From Thalassovita taeanensis (GTDB lineage Bacteria; Pseudomonadota; Alphaproteobacteria; Rhodobacterales; Rhodobacteraceae), in NCBI RefSeq assembly GCF_900110775.1, contig NZ_FOEP01000015.1:36130-100129 (forward strand): a stretch of 64,000 nt of DNA. The letters run 5' to 3'. Below are positions 19,484 to 28,705 of this stretch, piece by piece. The notes under the pieces were generated by a model. It ran no database searches and had not been told where the DNA came from. It worked only from the letters and a program-made list of their open reading frames with translations. Within the stretch, counting starts at the first letter, position 1. The number at the start of each line of letters is the position of its first letter. Made by a program: the position numbers and the translations under genes.

Positions 19484-20359
19484 ATGGCAATCTGGAATCT
19501 TGGGTCGATCAACGCAGATTACTTCTATCGGGTCCCGCATCTGCCGGGCCCCGGTGAAACGATTGCCGCAACCGATTTGACACGAGGTTTAGGTGGCAAG
19601 GGCGCAAACATGTCTGTCGCGGCCGCCCGCGCAGCTGCGCATGTTGCCCATATTGGCGCTGTCGGGTCTGACGGAGCCTGGGCCGTGGAGCGGCTGACGG
19701 AATATGGCGTCGATACCAGGCGGATTCAAACCGTCGACACTGCAACGGGGCACGCGATCATCACGCTAGATTCACGGGGGGAAAATGCGATTGTCCTGTT
19801 TCCTGGTGCGAATATGAACATCTCTCAAAATGCCGTCGGCCTTGCGCTAACAGAGGCAGAGCAGGGTGATATCCTGTTGATGCAGAATGAAACCAGTCAG
19901 CAGGCCTTTGCCGCTGAAACAGGGTCGAAAATGGGCCTTCGGATCGCTTATGCTGCCGCGCCGTTTTCAACCGAAAGCGTTGGTGCTGTTCTGCCGTTTC
20001 TTGATATTCTGATTCTCAACAAGATCGAGATGGCGCAGCTTCACCTTGCGACAGGCTTAATGCCGTCTGCTGATATGGGGGTCGACACCGTCATCGTGAC
20101 CCTTGGCGCAGACGGGTGCGCGCTCTATGACAGGTCTGCCGGTTGGGTGCCGCAACACTTTCCCGCCGTTCCGGTGACTGCGGTGGATACGACGGGCGCA
20201 GGCGATACTTTTACGGGCTATGTTCTAGCGGCGCTTGATCGGGGTATGACGATGCCAGACGCTATTCGTCTGGCAGCCAAGGCCGCCGCACTGATGGTCA
20301 CACGGTACGGGACGGCCGATGTAATACCAGACCTTAAAGAGGTCCTAGATCTGGGTTAG
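19484..20359 (+). CDS. PfkB-family sugar kinase, ribokinase-like
   Basis: This 291-residue kinase has both PfkB signatures: GGKGANMSVAAARA near residue 37 and DTTGAGDTF at 235-243, with the catalytic base Asp241. The overall pattern is closest to ribokinase, but the substrate cannot be fixed from sequence. It lies 18 bases after maeB on the same strand and may be co-transcribed. No sugar transporter or regulator is nearby. Its stop overlaps that of convergent msrA by 4 bases. Confidence 0.88.
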   Translation: MAIWNLGSINADYFYRVPHLPGPGETIAATDLTRGLGGKGANMSVAAARAAAHVAHIGAVGSDGAWAVERLTEYGVDTRRIQTVDTATGHAIITLDSRGENAIVLFPGANMNISQNAVGLALTEAEQGDILLMQNETSQQAFAAETGSKMGLRIAYAAAPFSTESVGAVLPFLDILILNKIEMAQLHLATGLMPSADMGVDTVIVTLGADGCALYDRSAGWVPQHFPAVPVTAVDTTGAGDTFTGYVLAALDRGMTMPDAIRLAAKAAALMVTRYGTADVIPDLKEVLDLG

Positions 20360-21018
20360 CCCCCAGTAAACGGCGCAGCTTTGCTCCAAAGTTGCTTTAC
20401 GCGCTTATCGCGACCACAGGCGGCGCGGTATTTCTTATAGGCCTTTGATTGTGTCACCGGGCCAAACCGGGTTAGCACAATATTGCTGCCTTTATAATAA
20501 TCCTGATGATAGGATTCGGCCTTGTAGAACTTTCCTGCAGTGAGGATCGGGGTCACAATTTTTTGCCCCAATGCTGTTTGGGCCTCGGCCGTTGCCGCTT
20601 CGGAAAGGGCCCTTTCTGCAGGGTTAGACACAAAAATGGCAGTGCGGTAGCTGTCGCCACGGTCGCAGAACTGCCCGTCGGCATCCGTAGGGTCAACGGA
20701 CCGGAAGAACATGTCAAGCAAAGCTTCACGCGAAACAATCTCCGGGTCGAAGCGAATTTGAACGGCTTCATAGTGGCCGGTTCCACCTCTAGATACCTGC
20801 TTGTATGTGGGGTTCGTTGACTTTCCGCCCGTATAGCCAGAAATTGCCTCACGTACGCCTTTGACCTTCTCAAAGTCGGCCTCGACGCACCAAAAACACC
20901 CGCCTGCTACTGTTAGCACCTCGACGCCAGCGGCGTGAGCGCGACTGCCTTGCACGGCCAGACCAATTAGAATGGCAACCGTCAGGAGTAGGGGTTTGAG
21001 ATTTCCGAGCTTCAACAT
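20356..21018 (-). CDS. msrA: exported peptide-methionine (S)-S-oxide reductase
   Basis: MsrA repairs oxidised methionine. The 220-residue protein begins with a signal peptide (about 1-29, ending SRAHA), so this version should work in the periplasm. The catalytic GCFWC motif has the nucleophile at Cys41, followed by GYTGGKSTNPTYKQV and GHYEAVQIRFDP. The ATG at 21018 is chosen because GGAGG lies 7 bases upstream. A further in-frame ATG lies 21 bases earlier. The recycling Cys is presumably the C-terminal AACGRD. Confidence 0.94.
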   Translation of the reverse strand: MLKLGNLKPLLLTVAILIGLAVQGSRAHAAGVEVLTVAGGCFWCVEADFEKVKGVREAISGYTGGKSTNPTYKQVSRGGTGHYEAVQIRFDPEIVSREALLDMFFRSVDPTDADGQFCDRGDSYRTAIFVSNPAERALSEAATAEAQTALGQKIVTPILTAGKFYKAESYHQDYYKGSNIVLTRFGPVTQSKAYKKYRAACGRDKRVKQLWSKAAPFTGG

Positions 21019-21183
21019 GGTACGTCCTCCATGTCGCAAGGATGCCCCACCGGAATAGGCTGTGCCAAGCTCTGCAATCAGATGTCACATAAGGGTGACG
21101 TGATGTGAGCAGCCCCACAGGGTTCGACGGGGATTTTCAATCCCAAGCAAGAGGCCTAGCCTTTGTGCAAACAGGAGCCCCCG

Positions 21184-22092
21184 ATGACAGATCAACTGAC
21201 CACACACCAAGCCGAGGAAGACGCCCGCAACGAAGCTATTCTAATCTACCTGAACGGCAAGATCGTGCCCAAGGCGCAGGCGGTCGTTTCGGTTTATGAT
21301 AGTGGCTTCATGCTGGGCGATGGCGTCTGGGAAGGTTTGCGGCTCTATAACGGAAAATGGGCTTTTCTCACTGAACACATCGATCGGTTATTCGAGGCGG
21401 CAAAAGCGATTGATCTTGATATTGACATGACCCGTGACGCCGTGATCCAGGCGTTGACGGACACTCAAAAGGCCAACGGAATGACGACGGATGCGCATGC
21501 ACGCCTGATGGTGACGCGGGGCGTGAAATCCCGCCCGTTTCAGCACCCATCCCTTTCGAAATCTGGTCCAACCGTCACGATCATCATGGAGCATTCGCAG
21601 CCGAAAATCCCGCGCCCCATTCGGCTTGCCACGGTCCCGCATCTGCGTGGCCTGCCGATGACACAGGATCCAAAACTGAACTCGCACTCCAAGCTGAACT
21701 GTATTCTGGCATGTATCGCCGCTGAAAAAGCGGGTGCTGATGAAGCGTTGATGCTGGACGTACATGGATTCGTGAATACGACCAACGCCTGCAATTTTTT
21801 CATCGTCCGCAAGGGAGAGGTTTGGACCAGCACAGGCGATTACTGCATGAACGGGATCACCCGGCAGAAGGTGATTGATCTGTGCCGGGAGAATGCCATT
21901 CCGGTGTTCCAGCGCAACTTCTCGCTCGTAGATACCTATGGCGCCGATGAGGCGTTTCTGACCGGCACGTTCGGCGCACAAACGCCAGTCTCCGAAATCG
22001 ATGGACGTCAGATCGGCAGCGGGGAAATGGGGCCAGTTACGCTCCGGTTGCGCGAGCTTTATAGGGCTCTGATCCAGCGGGAAACGGCCTGA
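21184..22092 (+). CDS. class IV PLP-dependent aminotransferase (branched-chain or D-amino acid type)
   Basis: This 302-residue fold-type IV transaminase has the SVYDSGFMLGDGVWEGLR N-terminal motif, the Schiff-base Lys170 within HSKLN, and the C-terminal EAFLTGTFGAQTPV phosphate-binding segment. Such proteins include branched-chain aminotransferase, D-alanine transaminase and aminodeoxychorismate lyase, and sequence alone does not settle which. The ATG at 21184 has AGGAG upstream. Its stop overlaps the start of the sulfotransferase-like gene (TGATG), so the two are translationally coupled. Confidence 0.87.
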   Translation: MTDQLTTHQAEEDARNEAILIYLNGKIVPKAQAVVSVYDSGFMLGDGVWEGLRLYNGKWAFLTEHIDRLFEAAKAIDLDIDMTRDAVIQALTDTQKANGMTTDAHARLMVTRGVKSRPFQHPSLSKSGPTVTIIMEHSQPKIPRPIRLATVPHLRGLPMTQDPKLNSHSKLNCILACIAAEKAGADEALMLDVHGFVNTTNACNFFIVRKGEVWTSTGDYCMNGITRQKVIDLCRENAIPVFQRNFSLVDTYGADEAFLTGTFGAQTPVSEIDGRQIGSGEMGPVTLRLRELYRALIQRETA

Positions 22093-22805
22093 TGCGTATC
22101 GCTATGTGGTCTGGGCCGCGCAATCTTTCGACGGCCATGATGTACGCCTTCGGCGCACGTGCAGATTTTGCGGTGGTCGACGAGCCGTTCTATGCCGCCT
22201 ATCTGGGTAAGACTGGACTTGACCACCCGATGCGCGGGCAGATACTCGCTTCGCAATCACGCGATGCTGCGGAGGTTGGAGGCGTCTTGCGTGGTCCGGT
22301 GCCGAAGGGCAGGGCGCATTACTATCAGAAACACATGACGCAGCACATGATCCCAAGCATTCCGCGCGGCTGGATGGCTGACGTCGTGAATGTATTCCTG
22401 ATCCGCCACCCAGCCCGCGTTGTCGCCAGCTTTGCGAAAAAGTATGACTATCCCACGCTTGAAGATATCGGCTTTGCCCAACAAACAGAGTTATTCGATC
22501 ATGTTGTCGAGTTGGGTCAAACGCCGATCATAATTGACAGTGGTGAAATTCGCCGCGAACCTGAGGCCATGCTGAAAAAATTGTGTGATGCGATCAGCTT
22601 GCCGTTTGACCCTGCTATGCTGCATTGGCCCGAAGGTGGGCATCCTGATGACGGCGTTTGGGCCGCGCATTGGTACGGGGCGGTCCACCGTTCAACCAGC
22701 TTCGCCGCAGCAGAGGGCGACTTGCCAAAACTTTCGGGTGCTGCGGCAGATTTGGCTGCGCGCGCCTTGCCGCATTACGAGCGTTTGGCCGCGCTAAAGC
22801 TGTGA
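22092..22805 (+). CDS. sulfotransferase-like P-loop protein
   Basis: This 237-residue protein has the two landmarks of the PAPS-dependent sulfotransferase fold: an N-terminal phosphosulfate-binding loop SGPRNLSTA (7-15) and a RHPARVVAS segment (105-113) like the 3'-phosphate-binding motif. The substrate is unknown. Coupling to the upstream aminotransferase suggests both act on one small amino compound, but that is inference. A strong 13-bp hairpin follows the stop. Confidence 0.8.
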   Translation: MRIAMWSGPRNLSTAMMYAFGARADFAVVDEPFYAAYLGKTGLDHPMRGQILASQSRDAAEVGGVLRGPVPKGRAHYYQKHMTQHMIPSIPRGWMADVVNVFLIRHPARVVASFAKKYDYPTLEDIGFAQQTELFDHVVELGQTPIIIDSGEIRREPEAMLKKLCDAISLPFDPAMLHWPEGGHPDDGVWAAHWYGAVHRSTSFAAAEGDLPKLSGAAADLAARALPHYERLAALKL

Positions 22806-22836
22806 AGCCCACCACGCGACAGGCGCGTGGTGGGCT
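22806..22836. terminator. bidirectional hairpin between sulfotransferase-like gene and argG
   Basis: A perfect 13-bp stem (22806-22818 with 22824-22836) has a 5-base ACAGG loop and lies between two convergent genes. The T-tract is weak on the + side. Confidence 0.7.
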
Positions 22837-22857
22837 GAGTTTCGTAGGGTTTGGCTC

Positions 22858-24087
22858 TTATTTGCTCAAGCGGCGATTGCGTGCGGCAATCAGCTTCAGC
22901 CGCAGCGCGTTCAGCTGGATAAAGCCCGCTGCATCCTTCTGATCATACGCGCCGGCATCATCTTCGAATGTCACATGCGCTTCGGAATACAGGCTGTGAT
23001 CGGACCAGCGGCCAACCGTGCGCGCCAGACCCTTATACAGCTTCAGCCGGACGGTGCCGGTGACGTGCTCCTGGCTCTTGTCAATCAGAGCCTGCAACAT
23101 CTCACGCTCAGGGCTGTACCAAAAACCGTTATAGATCAGTTCGGCGTATTGCGGCATCAGCTGATCCTTCAGGTGACCAGCGCCGCGATCCATCGTGATC
23201 TGTTCGATCCCGCGGTGTGCCTCAAGCAGGATGGTACCGCCGGGCGTTTCATAGATCCCGCGAGATTTCATCCCGACGAACCGGCCTTCGACCAGATCAA
23301 GACGGCCAATACCATGCTTGCCGCCCAGTTCGTTCAGCTTGGTCAGAACTGTGGCTGGGCTCAGCGCCTCGCCATTGATGCTGACGGCGTCGCCCTTTTC
23401 AAACCCGATCTCAACATATTCTGGTGTGTTCGGCGCATCCTCGGGGTGAACCGTGCGCTGATAGACATAATCAGGCGCTTCCTGCGCGGGATCTTCCAGA
23501 ACCTTGCCTTCGGACGATGTGTGCAGCAGGTTTGCATCAACTGAGAACGGCGCCTCGCCACGTTTATCTTTGGCGATAGGGATCTGGTTCTGCTCTGCAA
23601 ACTCCAACAGCTTGGTGCGGCTGGACAGATCCCACTCGCGCCACGGTGCGATGACCTTGATATCAGGGTTCAGCGCATAGGCGCTCAGCTCGAACCGTAC
23701 CTGATCGTTACCTTTGCCGGTCGCACCGTGGGCCACTGCATCGGCCCCGGTTTCGGCGGCGATCTCGATCAGACGCTTGGAAATCAGCGGTCGCGCGATT
23801 GAGGTGCCCAGCAGATACAGCCCCTCATACAGCGCATTGGCGCGGAACATCGGGAACACGAAATCGCGCACGAACTCTTCGCGGACATCTTCAATAAAGA
23901 TGTTCTCGGGCTTGATCCCCAAGAGTTCAGCCTTTTGGCGCGCAGGTTCCAGCTCTTCGCCCTGGCCCAGATCGGCGGTGAAAGTCACAACTTCACAACC
24001 GTATTCGGTCTGAAGCCATTTCAAGATGATCGACGTATCGAGGCCGCCAGAATAGGCCAGCACGACTTTCTTGGGCGCGGACATCAT
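22858..24087 (-). CDS. argG: argininosuccinate synthase
   Basis: ArgG condenses citrulline and aspartate in arginine synthesis using ATP. The 409-residue protein begins [13 protein letters not shown] (PP-loop, near residues 7-19) and contains [29 protein letters not shown] and the [10 protein letters not shown] motif. ATG 24087 has AGGGG upstream, and a second in-frame ATG directly follows. It diverges from ilvA across 101 bases. The other arginine gene in the window, argJ, is 25 kb away. Confidence 0.98.
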   Translation of the reverse strand: MMSAPKKVVLAYSGGLDTSIILKWLQTEYGCEVVTFTADLGQGEELEPARQKAELLGIKPENIFIEDVREEFVRDFVFPMFRANALYEGLYLLGTSIARPLISKRLIEIAAETGADAVAHGATGKGNDQVRFELSAYALNPDIKVIAPWREWDLSSRTKLLEFAEQNQIPIAKDKRGEAPFSVDANLLHTSSEGKVLEDPAQEAPDYVYQRTVHPEDAPNTPEYVEIGFEKGDAVSINGEALSPATVLTKLNELGGKHGIGRLDLVEGRFVGMKSRGIYETPGGTILLEAHRGIEQITMDRGAGHLKDQLMPQYAELIYNGFWYSPEREMLQALIDKSQEHVTGTVRLKLYKGLARTVGRWSDHSLYSEAHVTFEDDAGAYDQKDAAGFIQLNALRLKLIAARNRRLSK

Positions 24088-24188
24088 TTTCCCCTTGTTT
24101 CGGACATATTTCGGCGCTTATCGGGTTTTCTGCCCCGAGGCAAGCGCAGGGGCTTGCACAGGCGGCCAAGCTGCGCCACACAATCCCG

Positions 24189-25427
24189 ATGACACAGTTT
24201 CAAGCCAACGCCCGGATAGCCGAGCACGCCATGCGTGAGGTTTTCCCTGAAACACCGTTGCAGCGCAACGCACATCTCTCTGAACGGTTTCAGGCCGACA
24301 TCTGGCTGAAGCGAGAAGATTTGTCGCCGGTGCGATCCTATAAGATTCGTGGTGCGCTGAATGCGATGCGCAAGGTTCTGGCGGAAGATCCAGATAAGGC
24401 GTTGTTTGTTTGCGCAAGCGCTGGCAACCATGCGCAGGGCGTGGCCTTCATGTGCCGCCATTTTGGGGTAAAAGGCGTAATCTTCATGCCGGTGACAACA
24501 CCGCAGCAGAAGATTGTGAAAACCCGGATATTCGGCGGAGACAACATCGAGATTCGTCTAACGGGCGATTATTTTGACGACACTCTTGCCTCCGCGCAGC
24601 AATTTTGTGCAAGCGAAGGGGCGCATTTCCTATCGCCTTTCGATGACAACGACGTGATCGAGGGGCAAGCCACCGTTGCGGTGGAAATTGCCAGGCAATT
24701 GGGCAGAGAGCCCGACCATATTTTGCTGCCCGTGGGCGGCGGTGGCCTGTCTGCTGGTGTGCGGAGCTATCTTGGCCGCGATGTTCGTTATACGTTTGTC
24801 GAACCGCTGGGTGGCGCGAGCCTGCAAGCCGCGCTAAAGGCCGGGAAACCGGTGACGCTGGATAAGATTAACACCTTTGTCGATGGCGCGGCCGTGGCCT
24901 GTATTGGCCGCAAGACGTTCGAGCGCTTGAAGGATGTGTCTGTTGCTGATGTGGTACTTGCCCCCGAAGACCGGATTTGCACGACGATCATCGAGATGCT
25001 CAATGTCGAGGGTATCGTTCTGGAGCCAGCTGGCGCGCTCGCGATTGATGCGTTGACCGATGTGGCCGAGGCTATTCGCGGAAAAACTGTCGTGTGCCTG
25101 ACATCTGGCGGGAACTTTGATTTCGAGCGCCTTCCAGAAGTGAAAGAGCGGGCGCTACGCTACTCTGGTGTCAAAAAATATTTCATCCTCCGGTTGCCAC
25201 AGCGGCCCGGTGCGCTGAAAGAGTTCCTCAACATCCTCGGACCCGAAGACGATATTGCCCGGTTTGAATATCTCAAGAAGTCTGCACGGAATTTCGGTTC
25301 GGTTCTGATCGGGATTGAAACCCGCGAGGCGGCAAATTTTACTGCGCTGTTTGACCGTCTGGCTCAAGCGGGCTTTGTTTATCGCGACATTACCGGCGAT
25401 GAAACCCTGTCGGAATTCCTGATCTAG
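24189..25427 (+). CDS. ilvA: threonine ammonia-lyase (threonine dehydratase)
   Basis: This PLP enzyme deaminates threonine to 2-oxobutanoate, the entry to isoleucine synthesis. The 412-residue protein has the PLP Lys52 in SYKIRGA, the phosphate-binding GGGGLSAG loop, and a single C-terminal ACT-like domain starting about KKYFILRLPQRPG. One regulatory domain and this length match the short IlvA form of alphaproteobacteria. The family has both biosynthetic and catabolic members, so the biosynthetic role is inferred. Its stop overlaps the convergent hpt gene by 4 bases. Confidence 0.93.
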   Translation: MTQFQANARIAEHAMREVFPETPLQRNAHLSERFQADIWLKREDLSPVRSYKIRGALNAMRKVLAEDPDKALFVCASAGNHAQGVAFMCRHFGVKGVIFMPVTTPQQKIVKTRIFGGDNIEIRLTGDYFDDTLASAQQFCASEGAHFLSPFDDNDVIEGQATVAVEIARQLGREPDHILLPVGGGGLSAGVRSYLGRDVRYTFVEPLGGASLQAALKAGKPVTLDKINTFVDGAAVACIGRKTFERLKDVSVADVVLAPEDRICTTIIEMLNVEGIVLEPAGALAIDALTDVAEAIRGKTVVCLTSGGNFDFERLPEVKERALRYSGVKKYFILRLPQRPGALKEFLNILGPEDDIARFEYLKKSARNFGSVLIGIETREAANFTALFDRLAQAGFVYRDITGDETLSEFLI

Positions 25428-25756
25428 GCCGCGAACTTGTTGGGCAACTCGTTTGTGAAAACTTGTTTCGATTGATCGAAGCAGGCCAGAATTTCGGGCA
25501 AGTCGATTGAATCGCGATGTCCGTTGGCCGCCCGCCTTTCGCCCGCGTGACATAGCTCTGAAAAGCTGCTGAATCCTAGGTTCAGCGCGCTTCCTTTGAG
25601 AAAGTGTAAATCACTTTCCAAGGTGTCAGGTTCGAACGTACCGCGTAGGCGCTCAACGACGCAGTGAACTTCATCCAAGAACAACTCGACCACTTCATCA
25701 AAATCGTCGACACCAATTTCGGTGCGCAACTCCTCCACTCTACTCCAGTCTATCAT
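25424..25756 (-). CDS. Hpt-domain histidine phosphotransfer protein
   Basis: This 110-residue all-helical protein has the Hpt signature HFLKGSALNLGF with the phosphoacceptor His51. It would relay phosphate between a hybrid sensor kinase and a response regulator. The ATG at 25756 has AGGAG 7 bases upstream. It is transcribed divergently from the receiver-phosphatase gene at 25974, its most likely partner, and the shared intergenic region has a CtrA-like site. No cognate kinase is in the window. Confidence 0.88.
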   Translation of the reverse strand: MIDWSRVEELRTEIGVDDFDEVVELFLDEVHCVVERLRGTFEPDTLESDLHFLKGSALNLGFSSFSELCHAGERRAANGHRDSIDLPEILACFDQSKQVFTNELPNKFAA

Positions 25757-25848
25757 CGTCAGCTCCTGCCTGTGGCAACATGGCAAGTCTGAGTTGTGGA
25801 CCTTAACAACCCCTGAATGATCAGCAGAAAATCAATTGGATTTGATGT

Positions 25849-25863
25849 TTTACGTGTTGTTAA
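25849..25863. promoter_or_regulatory. CtrA-like binding site in the hpt / receiver-phosphatase intergenic region
   Basis: TTTAC, 5 bases, GTTAA differs by one base from the alphaproteobacterial CtrA palindrome TTAAC-N5-GTTAA. A weaker half-site TTAACAAC lies at 25803-25810, forming an 8-bp inverted repeat with GTTGTTAA (25856-25863). Confidence 0.45.
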
Positions 25864-25973
25864 AGGCGCTTCGCTAGACCTTCGCCAGTATGTGCGTTTG
25901 CACGGCCCTCGAATTTCAGGAGCATTCTTTGTCTGCACCGCACCCCGAAACATCACAGGAAGAACAGGACAGC

Positions 25974-27209
25974 ATGGCGATTCGGCATGTTCTGATTGTG
26001 GACGACAGTCGTTTGCAAAGGCGGATCCTGTCAGCGTCACTTGTGCGCTGGGGCTATGTCGTCACCGAGGCGGAGTCTGGCGAGGATGCGTTGGAAAAAT
26101 GCGCCGAAAACCCACCCGATCTGGTGCTCAGTGATTGGATGATGCCTGGGATGGATGGGTTGGAATTTTGTCAGACATTTCGACAGATGCCGCGCGAAAG
26201 TTATGGGTATTTCATCCTCCTTACCTCCAAAAGCGAGAAGGAGGCTGTCGCCAAAGGGCTGGATTGCGGGGCTGATGATTTTCTGACTAAACCAGTCAAC
26301 GGCGCCGAGTTGCGAGCCCGGATCAATGCCGGTGAACGTATTCTTCAAATGGAGCGGGAGCTGACCGAAAAGAACAAGCTGATCGGTACAACGTTGGAAC
26401 AGTTGCAGACCCTTTACGACGCCTTGGATAGTGATTTGATCGAGGCGAAGAAGCTGCAGCAATCTCTCATCCGCGAGCAGCATCGCGATTTTGGCGCGGC
26501 TCAGGTGTCGTTGCTTTTGCGGTCCAGCGGCCATGTTGGTGGTGACCTGGTTGGATTTTTTCCGATAAGCGCGACACGTATCGGGCTGTTTGCGATTGAT
26601 GTGTCGGGTCATGGGATCAGTTCGGCGCTGATGACGGCCCGGCTGGCGGGGTATCTGTCATCAGCTGCTCCCGATCACAACATTGCACTGCGTATACAGG
26701 AGGATGGAAGTTATCAAGCTTTGCCACCTTCGGATGTTGTCGGAAGGTTGAACCGGATTGTACTGGAGGAAATGGAAACTGAGCACTATTTTACTCTGTT
26801 GCTTGCAGATGTCGACCTGAGCACCGGGCGCGTGGTTATGGTGCAGGCTGGGCATCCGCATCCTGTGGTGCAGCGCGCCGACGGGTCGACCTTCATGGCG
26901 GGCGTGGGCGGGATGCCCGTCGGCCTGTTTGAGGCAGCCCAGTTTGATCAATCCGAGCTGACCCTCGAGCCAGGTGACAGGTTAGTTATTCAGTCAGACG
27001 GTGTGACTGAGTGTCCCGATGTTTGTGGCGAAATGCTGGATGATGAAGGGCTGATGACCATATTGAGCGACCTGAAGGAAATCAAAGGATCCGCGATGCT
27101 TGAGGCACTGGTCTGGCGTTTGGCCGATCATGCAGGGCACGAAGATTTCCCGGATGATATCTCGGCGATTCTGCTGGAATTTCGCGGCCCGTCAGAGCAG
27201 GCGGGATAA
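25974..27209 (+). CDS. response regulator with PP2C/SpoIIE-type serine phosphatase output (RbaY-like)
   Basis: This 411-residue protein joins a receiver domain (1-120: acidic Asp10-Asp11, phospho-acceptor Asp54 in LSDWMMPGMDG, Lys106 in LTKP), a coiled-coil linker (about 121-165), and a SpoIIE-type phosphatase with metal ligands in GGDLVG (Asp190), FAIDVSGHG (Asp208) and QSDGVTE. Such proteins dephosphorylate anti-sigma-antagonist proteins in partner-switching circuits. The architecture resembles RbaY of Rhodobacter capsulatus, which is linked to CtrA and gene transfer agent control. The name is inferred, and no RbaV or RbaW gene is present nearby. Confidence 0.9.
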   Translation: MAIRHVLIVDDSRLQRRILSASLVRWGYVVTEAESGEDALEKCAENPPDLVLSDWMMPGMDGLEFCQTFRQMPRESYGYFILLTSKSEKEAVAKGLDCGADDFLTKPVNGAELRARINAGERILQMERELTEKNKLIGTTLEQLQTLYDALDSDLIEAKKLQQSLIREQHRDFGAAQVSLLLRSSGHVGGDLVGFFPISATRIGLFAIDVSGHGISSALMTARLAGYLSSAAPDHNIALRIQEDGSYQALPPSDVVGRLNRIVLEEMETEHYFTLLLADVDLSTGRVVMVQAGHPHPVVQRADGSTFMAGVGGMPVGLFEAAQFDQSELTLEPGDRLVIQSDGVTECPDVCGEMLDDEGLMTILSDLKEIKGSAMLEALVWRLADHAGHEDFPDDISAILLEFRGPSEQAG

Positions 27210-27626
27210 AAAATGCTGATCACCCGGATTGTCTAGGGCGACAACAGCCGCCTCCAGTGGCAACCAGACCGCCTGATGGCCTGCTTCGGATGGGCTGCCA
27301 AGTTGGCGCACTGGGCGGGCCATATAGATGGAGCAGAGCTTTTCTGCCCAAAGATCGTATTCAGGCATATATGTGAAACGCCTGAATGCACCCAGTCGCC
27401 GGGCGCGTGCAATCGACCAACCGGTTTCTTCAAACACCTCGCGGTGAAGTGCTGCAGCAGAAGATTCACCAGGGTCTATCCCACCGCCGGGCAATTGAAA
27501 TTCCGGGGCTGGGCTGGATTGGTGGGTGAGCAACACTTGCCCGTCCAAAGCAAGGATTGCATAGGCACCCGGCCTTAGCCGATAGCTGCGCCCGTTTTCC
27601 GGGGGTGTCCCAAATCGTCGGATCAT
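27192..27626 (-). CDS. Nudix hydrolase
   Basis: This 144-residue protein has a complete Nudix box at about 48-70 (GGGIDPGESS followed by HREVFEETGW), matching Gx5Ex7REUxEExGU with all metal-binding glutamates. It would hydrolyse a nucleoside diphosphate linked to some other group, and the substrate is not predictable. Its 3' end overlaps the convergent phosphatase gene by 18 bases. It diverges from hslO. Confidence 0.88.
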   Translation of the reverse strand: MIRRFGTPPENGRSYRLRPGAYAILALDGQVLLTHQSSPAPEFQLPGGGIDPGESSAAALHREVFEETGWSIARARRLGAFRRFTYMPEYDLWAEKLCSIYMARPVRQLGSPSEAGHQAVWLPLEAAVVALDNPGDQHFLSRLL

Positions 27627-27639
27627 CTGAACCTATGCC

Positions 27640-27667
27640 CTTGGAGTGTGCCTTGCCCCGCCTATAT
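27640..27667 (+). promoter_or_regulatory. RpoH (sigma32)-type promoter of hslO
   Basis: CTTG (27640-27643), 17 bases, and CCTATAT (27661-27667) match the alphaproteobacterial heat-shock consensus CTTG-N17/18-CYTATNT exactly. hslO starts 39 bases after it. Confidence 0.65.
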
Positions 27668-27706
27668 TGACGCGGTATGCCAAAACATGGCGCATAAGGA
27701 AACCCC

Positions 27707-28705
27707 ATGACCCTTGGAACAAAACTCGCTTGGGACGACACCGTATTGCCGTTCCAACTGGACAACTCTGACACGCGCGGGCGCGTCGCGCGGCTTGACG
27801 GCGTATTGGACGGCATTCTCAAGCAGCACGACTATCCGCCGCAGGTTGAGGCATTGGTGGCTGAAATGGCTCTCCTCACGGCTTTGATCGGGCAAACGAT
27901 CAAGCTGCGCTGGAAGTTGTCGCTTCAGGTGCAATCAAACGGTCCGGTACGAATGATTGCCACCGATTATTATGGCCCCCAAGCCGAAGGTGAGCCAGCG
28001 CGCATTCGAGCATATGCCAGCTTTGACGCCGATCGTTTGACCGACGGAGTGCCGTTTGATCAAATGGGGGAAGGATATTTTGCTGTCTTGATCGATCAGG
28101 GTCAGGGCACAACGCCCTATCAAGGGATTACCCCGCTAGCGGGCGGCTCGTTGGGGGCCTGCGCGGAAGCGTATTTCGCCCAGTCCGAGCAGTTGCCGAC
28201 TCGGTTCGAACTCAGCTTTGGCAAATCGCGCGAGCGTGGTGTGCCCGAATATTGGCGCGCCGGCGGTGTGATGTTGCAGCACATGCCCAAGGCTTCTCCG
28301 TTTGCCAAGGGCAACGAGGCAACTGGCGACGCGGGGCTGATTCATGCCCGCGATCTTGTTGACGGGGATGAGGCTGAAAACTGGTCGCGGGTCAATATTC
28401 TGTTGGATACAGTGGACGAGCTGGAAATGATCGGGCCAAGGGTTGCTCCTACCGATCTTCTGGTGCGGCTCTTCCACGAAGAAGCACCGCGCGTTTTTGA
28501 TGCCCAGCCCGTTCGGTTTGGGTGCACCTGTTCCGAAGAGCGCGTGCGTGAAAGCCTGTCGATTTACTCCGCCCGCGACATCAGTACGATGACCACCGAA
28601 GAGGGGCGTGTCACCGCAGATTGTCAGTTTTGCAGTGCGCATTACGATCTGGACCCGGCTACAGTCGGGTTTGAAGCGAGTGGGGACCGGGGTGATAGTG
28701 CCTGA
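27707..28705 (+). CDS. hslO: redox-regulated chaperone Hsp33
   Basis: Hsp33 is a holdase chaperone switched on when its zinc-bound cysteines are oxidised under heat. The 332-residue protein ends with the zinc-switch cysteines CTC (273, 275) and CQFC (306, 309), the expected CxC and CxxC pair. The core shows the family GYFAVLIDQGQG and LGACAEAYFAQSEQ segments. AAGGAAACCCC precedes the ATG. An exact RpoH-type promoter lies upstream, consistent with heat induction. Confidence 0.97.
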   Translation: MTLGTKLAWDDTVLPFQLDNSDTRGRVARLDGVLDGILKQHDYPPQVEALVAEMALLTALIGQTIKLRWKLSLQVQSNGPVRMIATDYYGPQAEGEPARIRAYASFDADRLTDGVPFDQMGEGYFAVLIDQGQGTTPYQGITPLAGGSLGACAEAYFAQSEQLPTRFELSFGKSRERGVPEYWRAGGVMLQHMPKASPFAKGNEATGDAGLIHARDLVDGDEAENWSRVNILLDTVDELEMIGPRVAPTDLLVRLFHEEAPRVFDAQPVRFGCTCSEERVRESLSIYSARDISTMTTEEGRVTADCQFCSAHYDLDPATVGFEASGDRGDSA

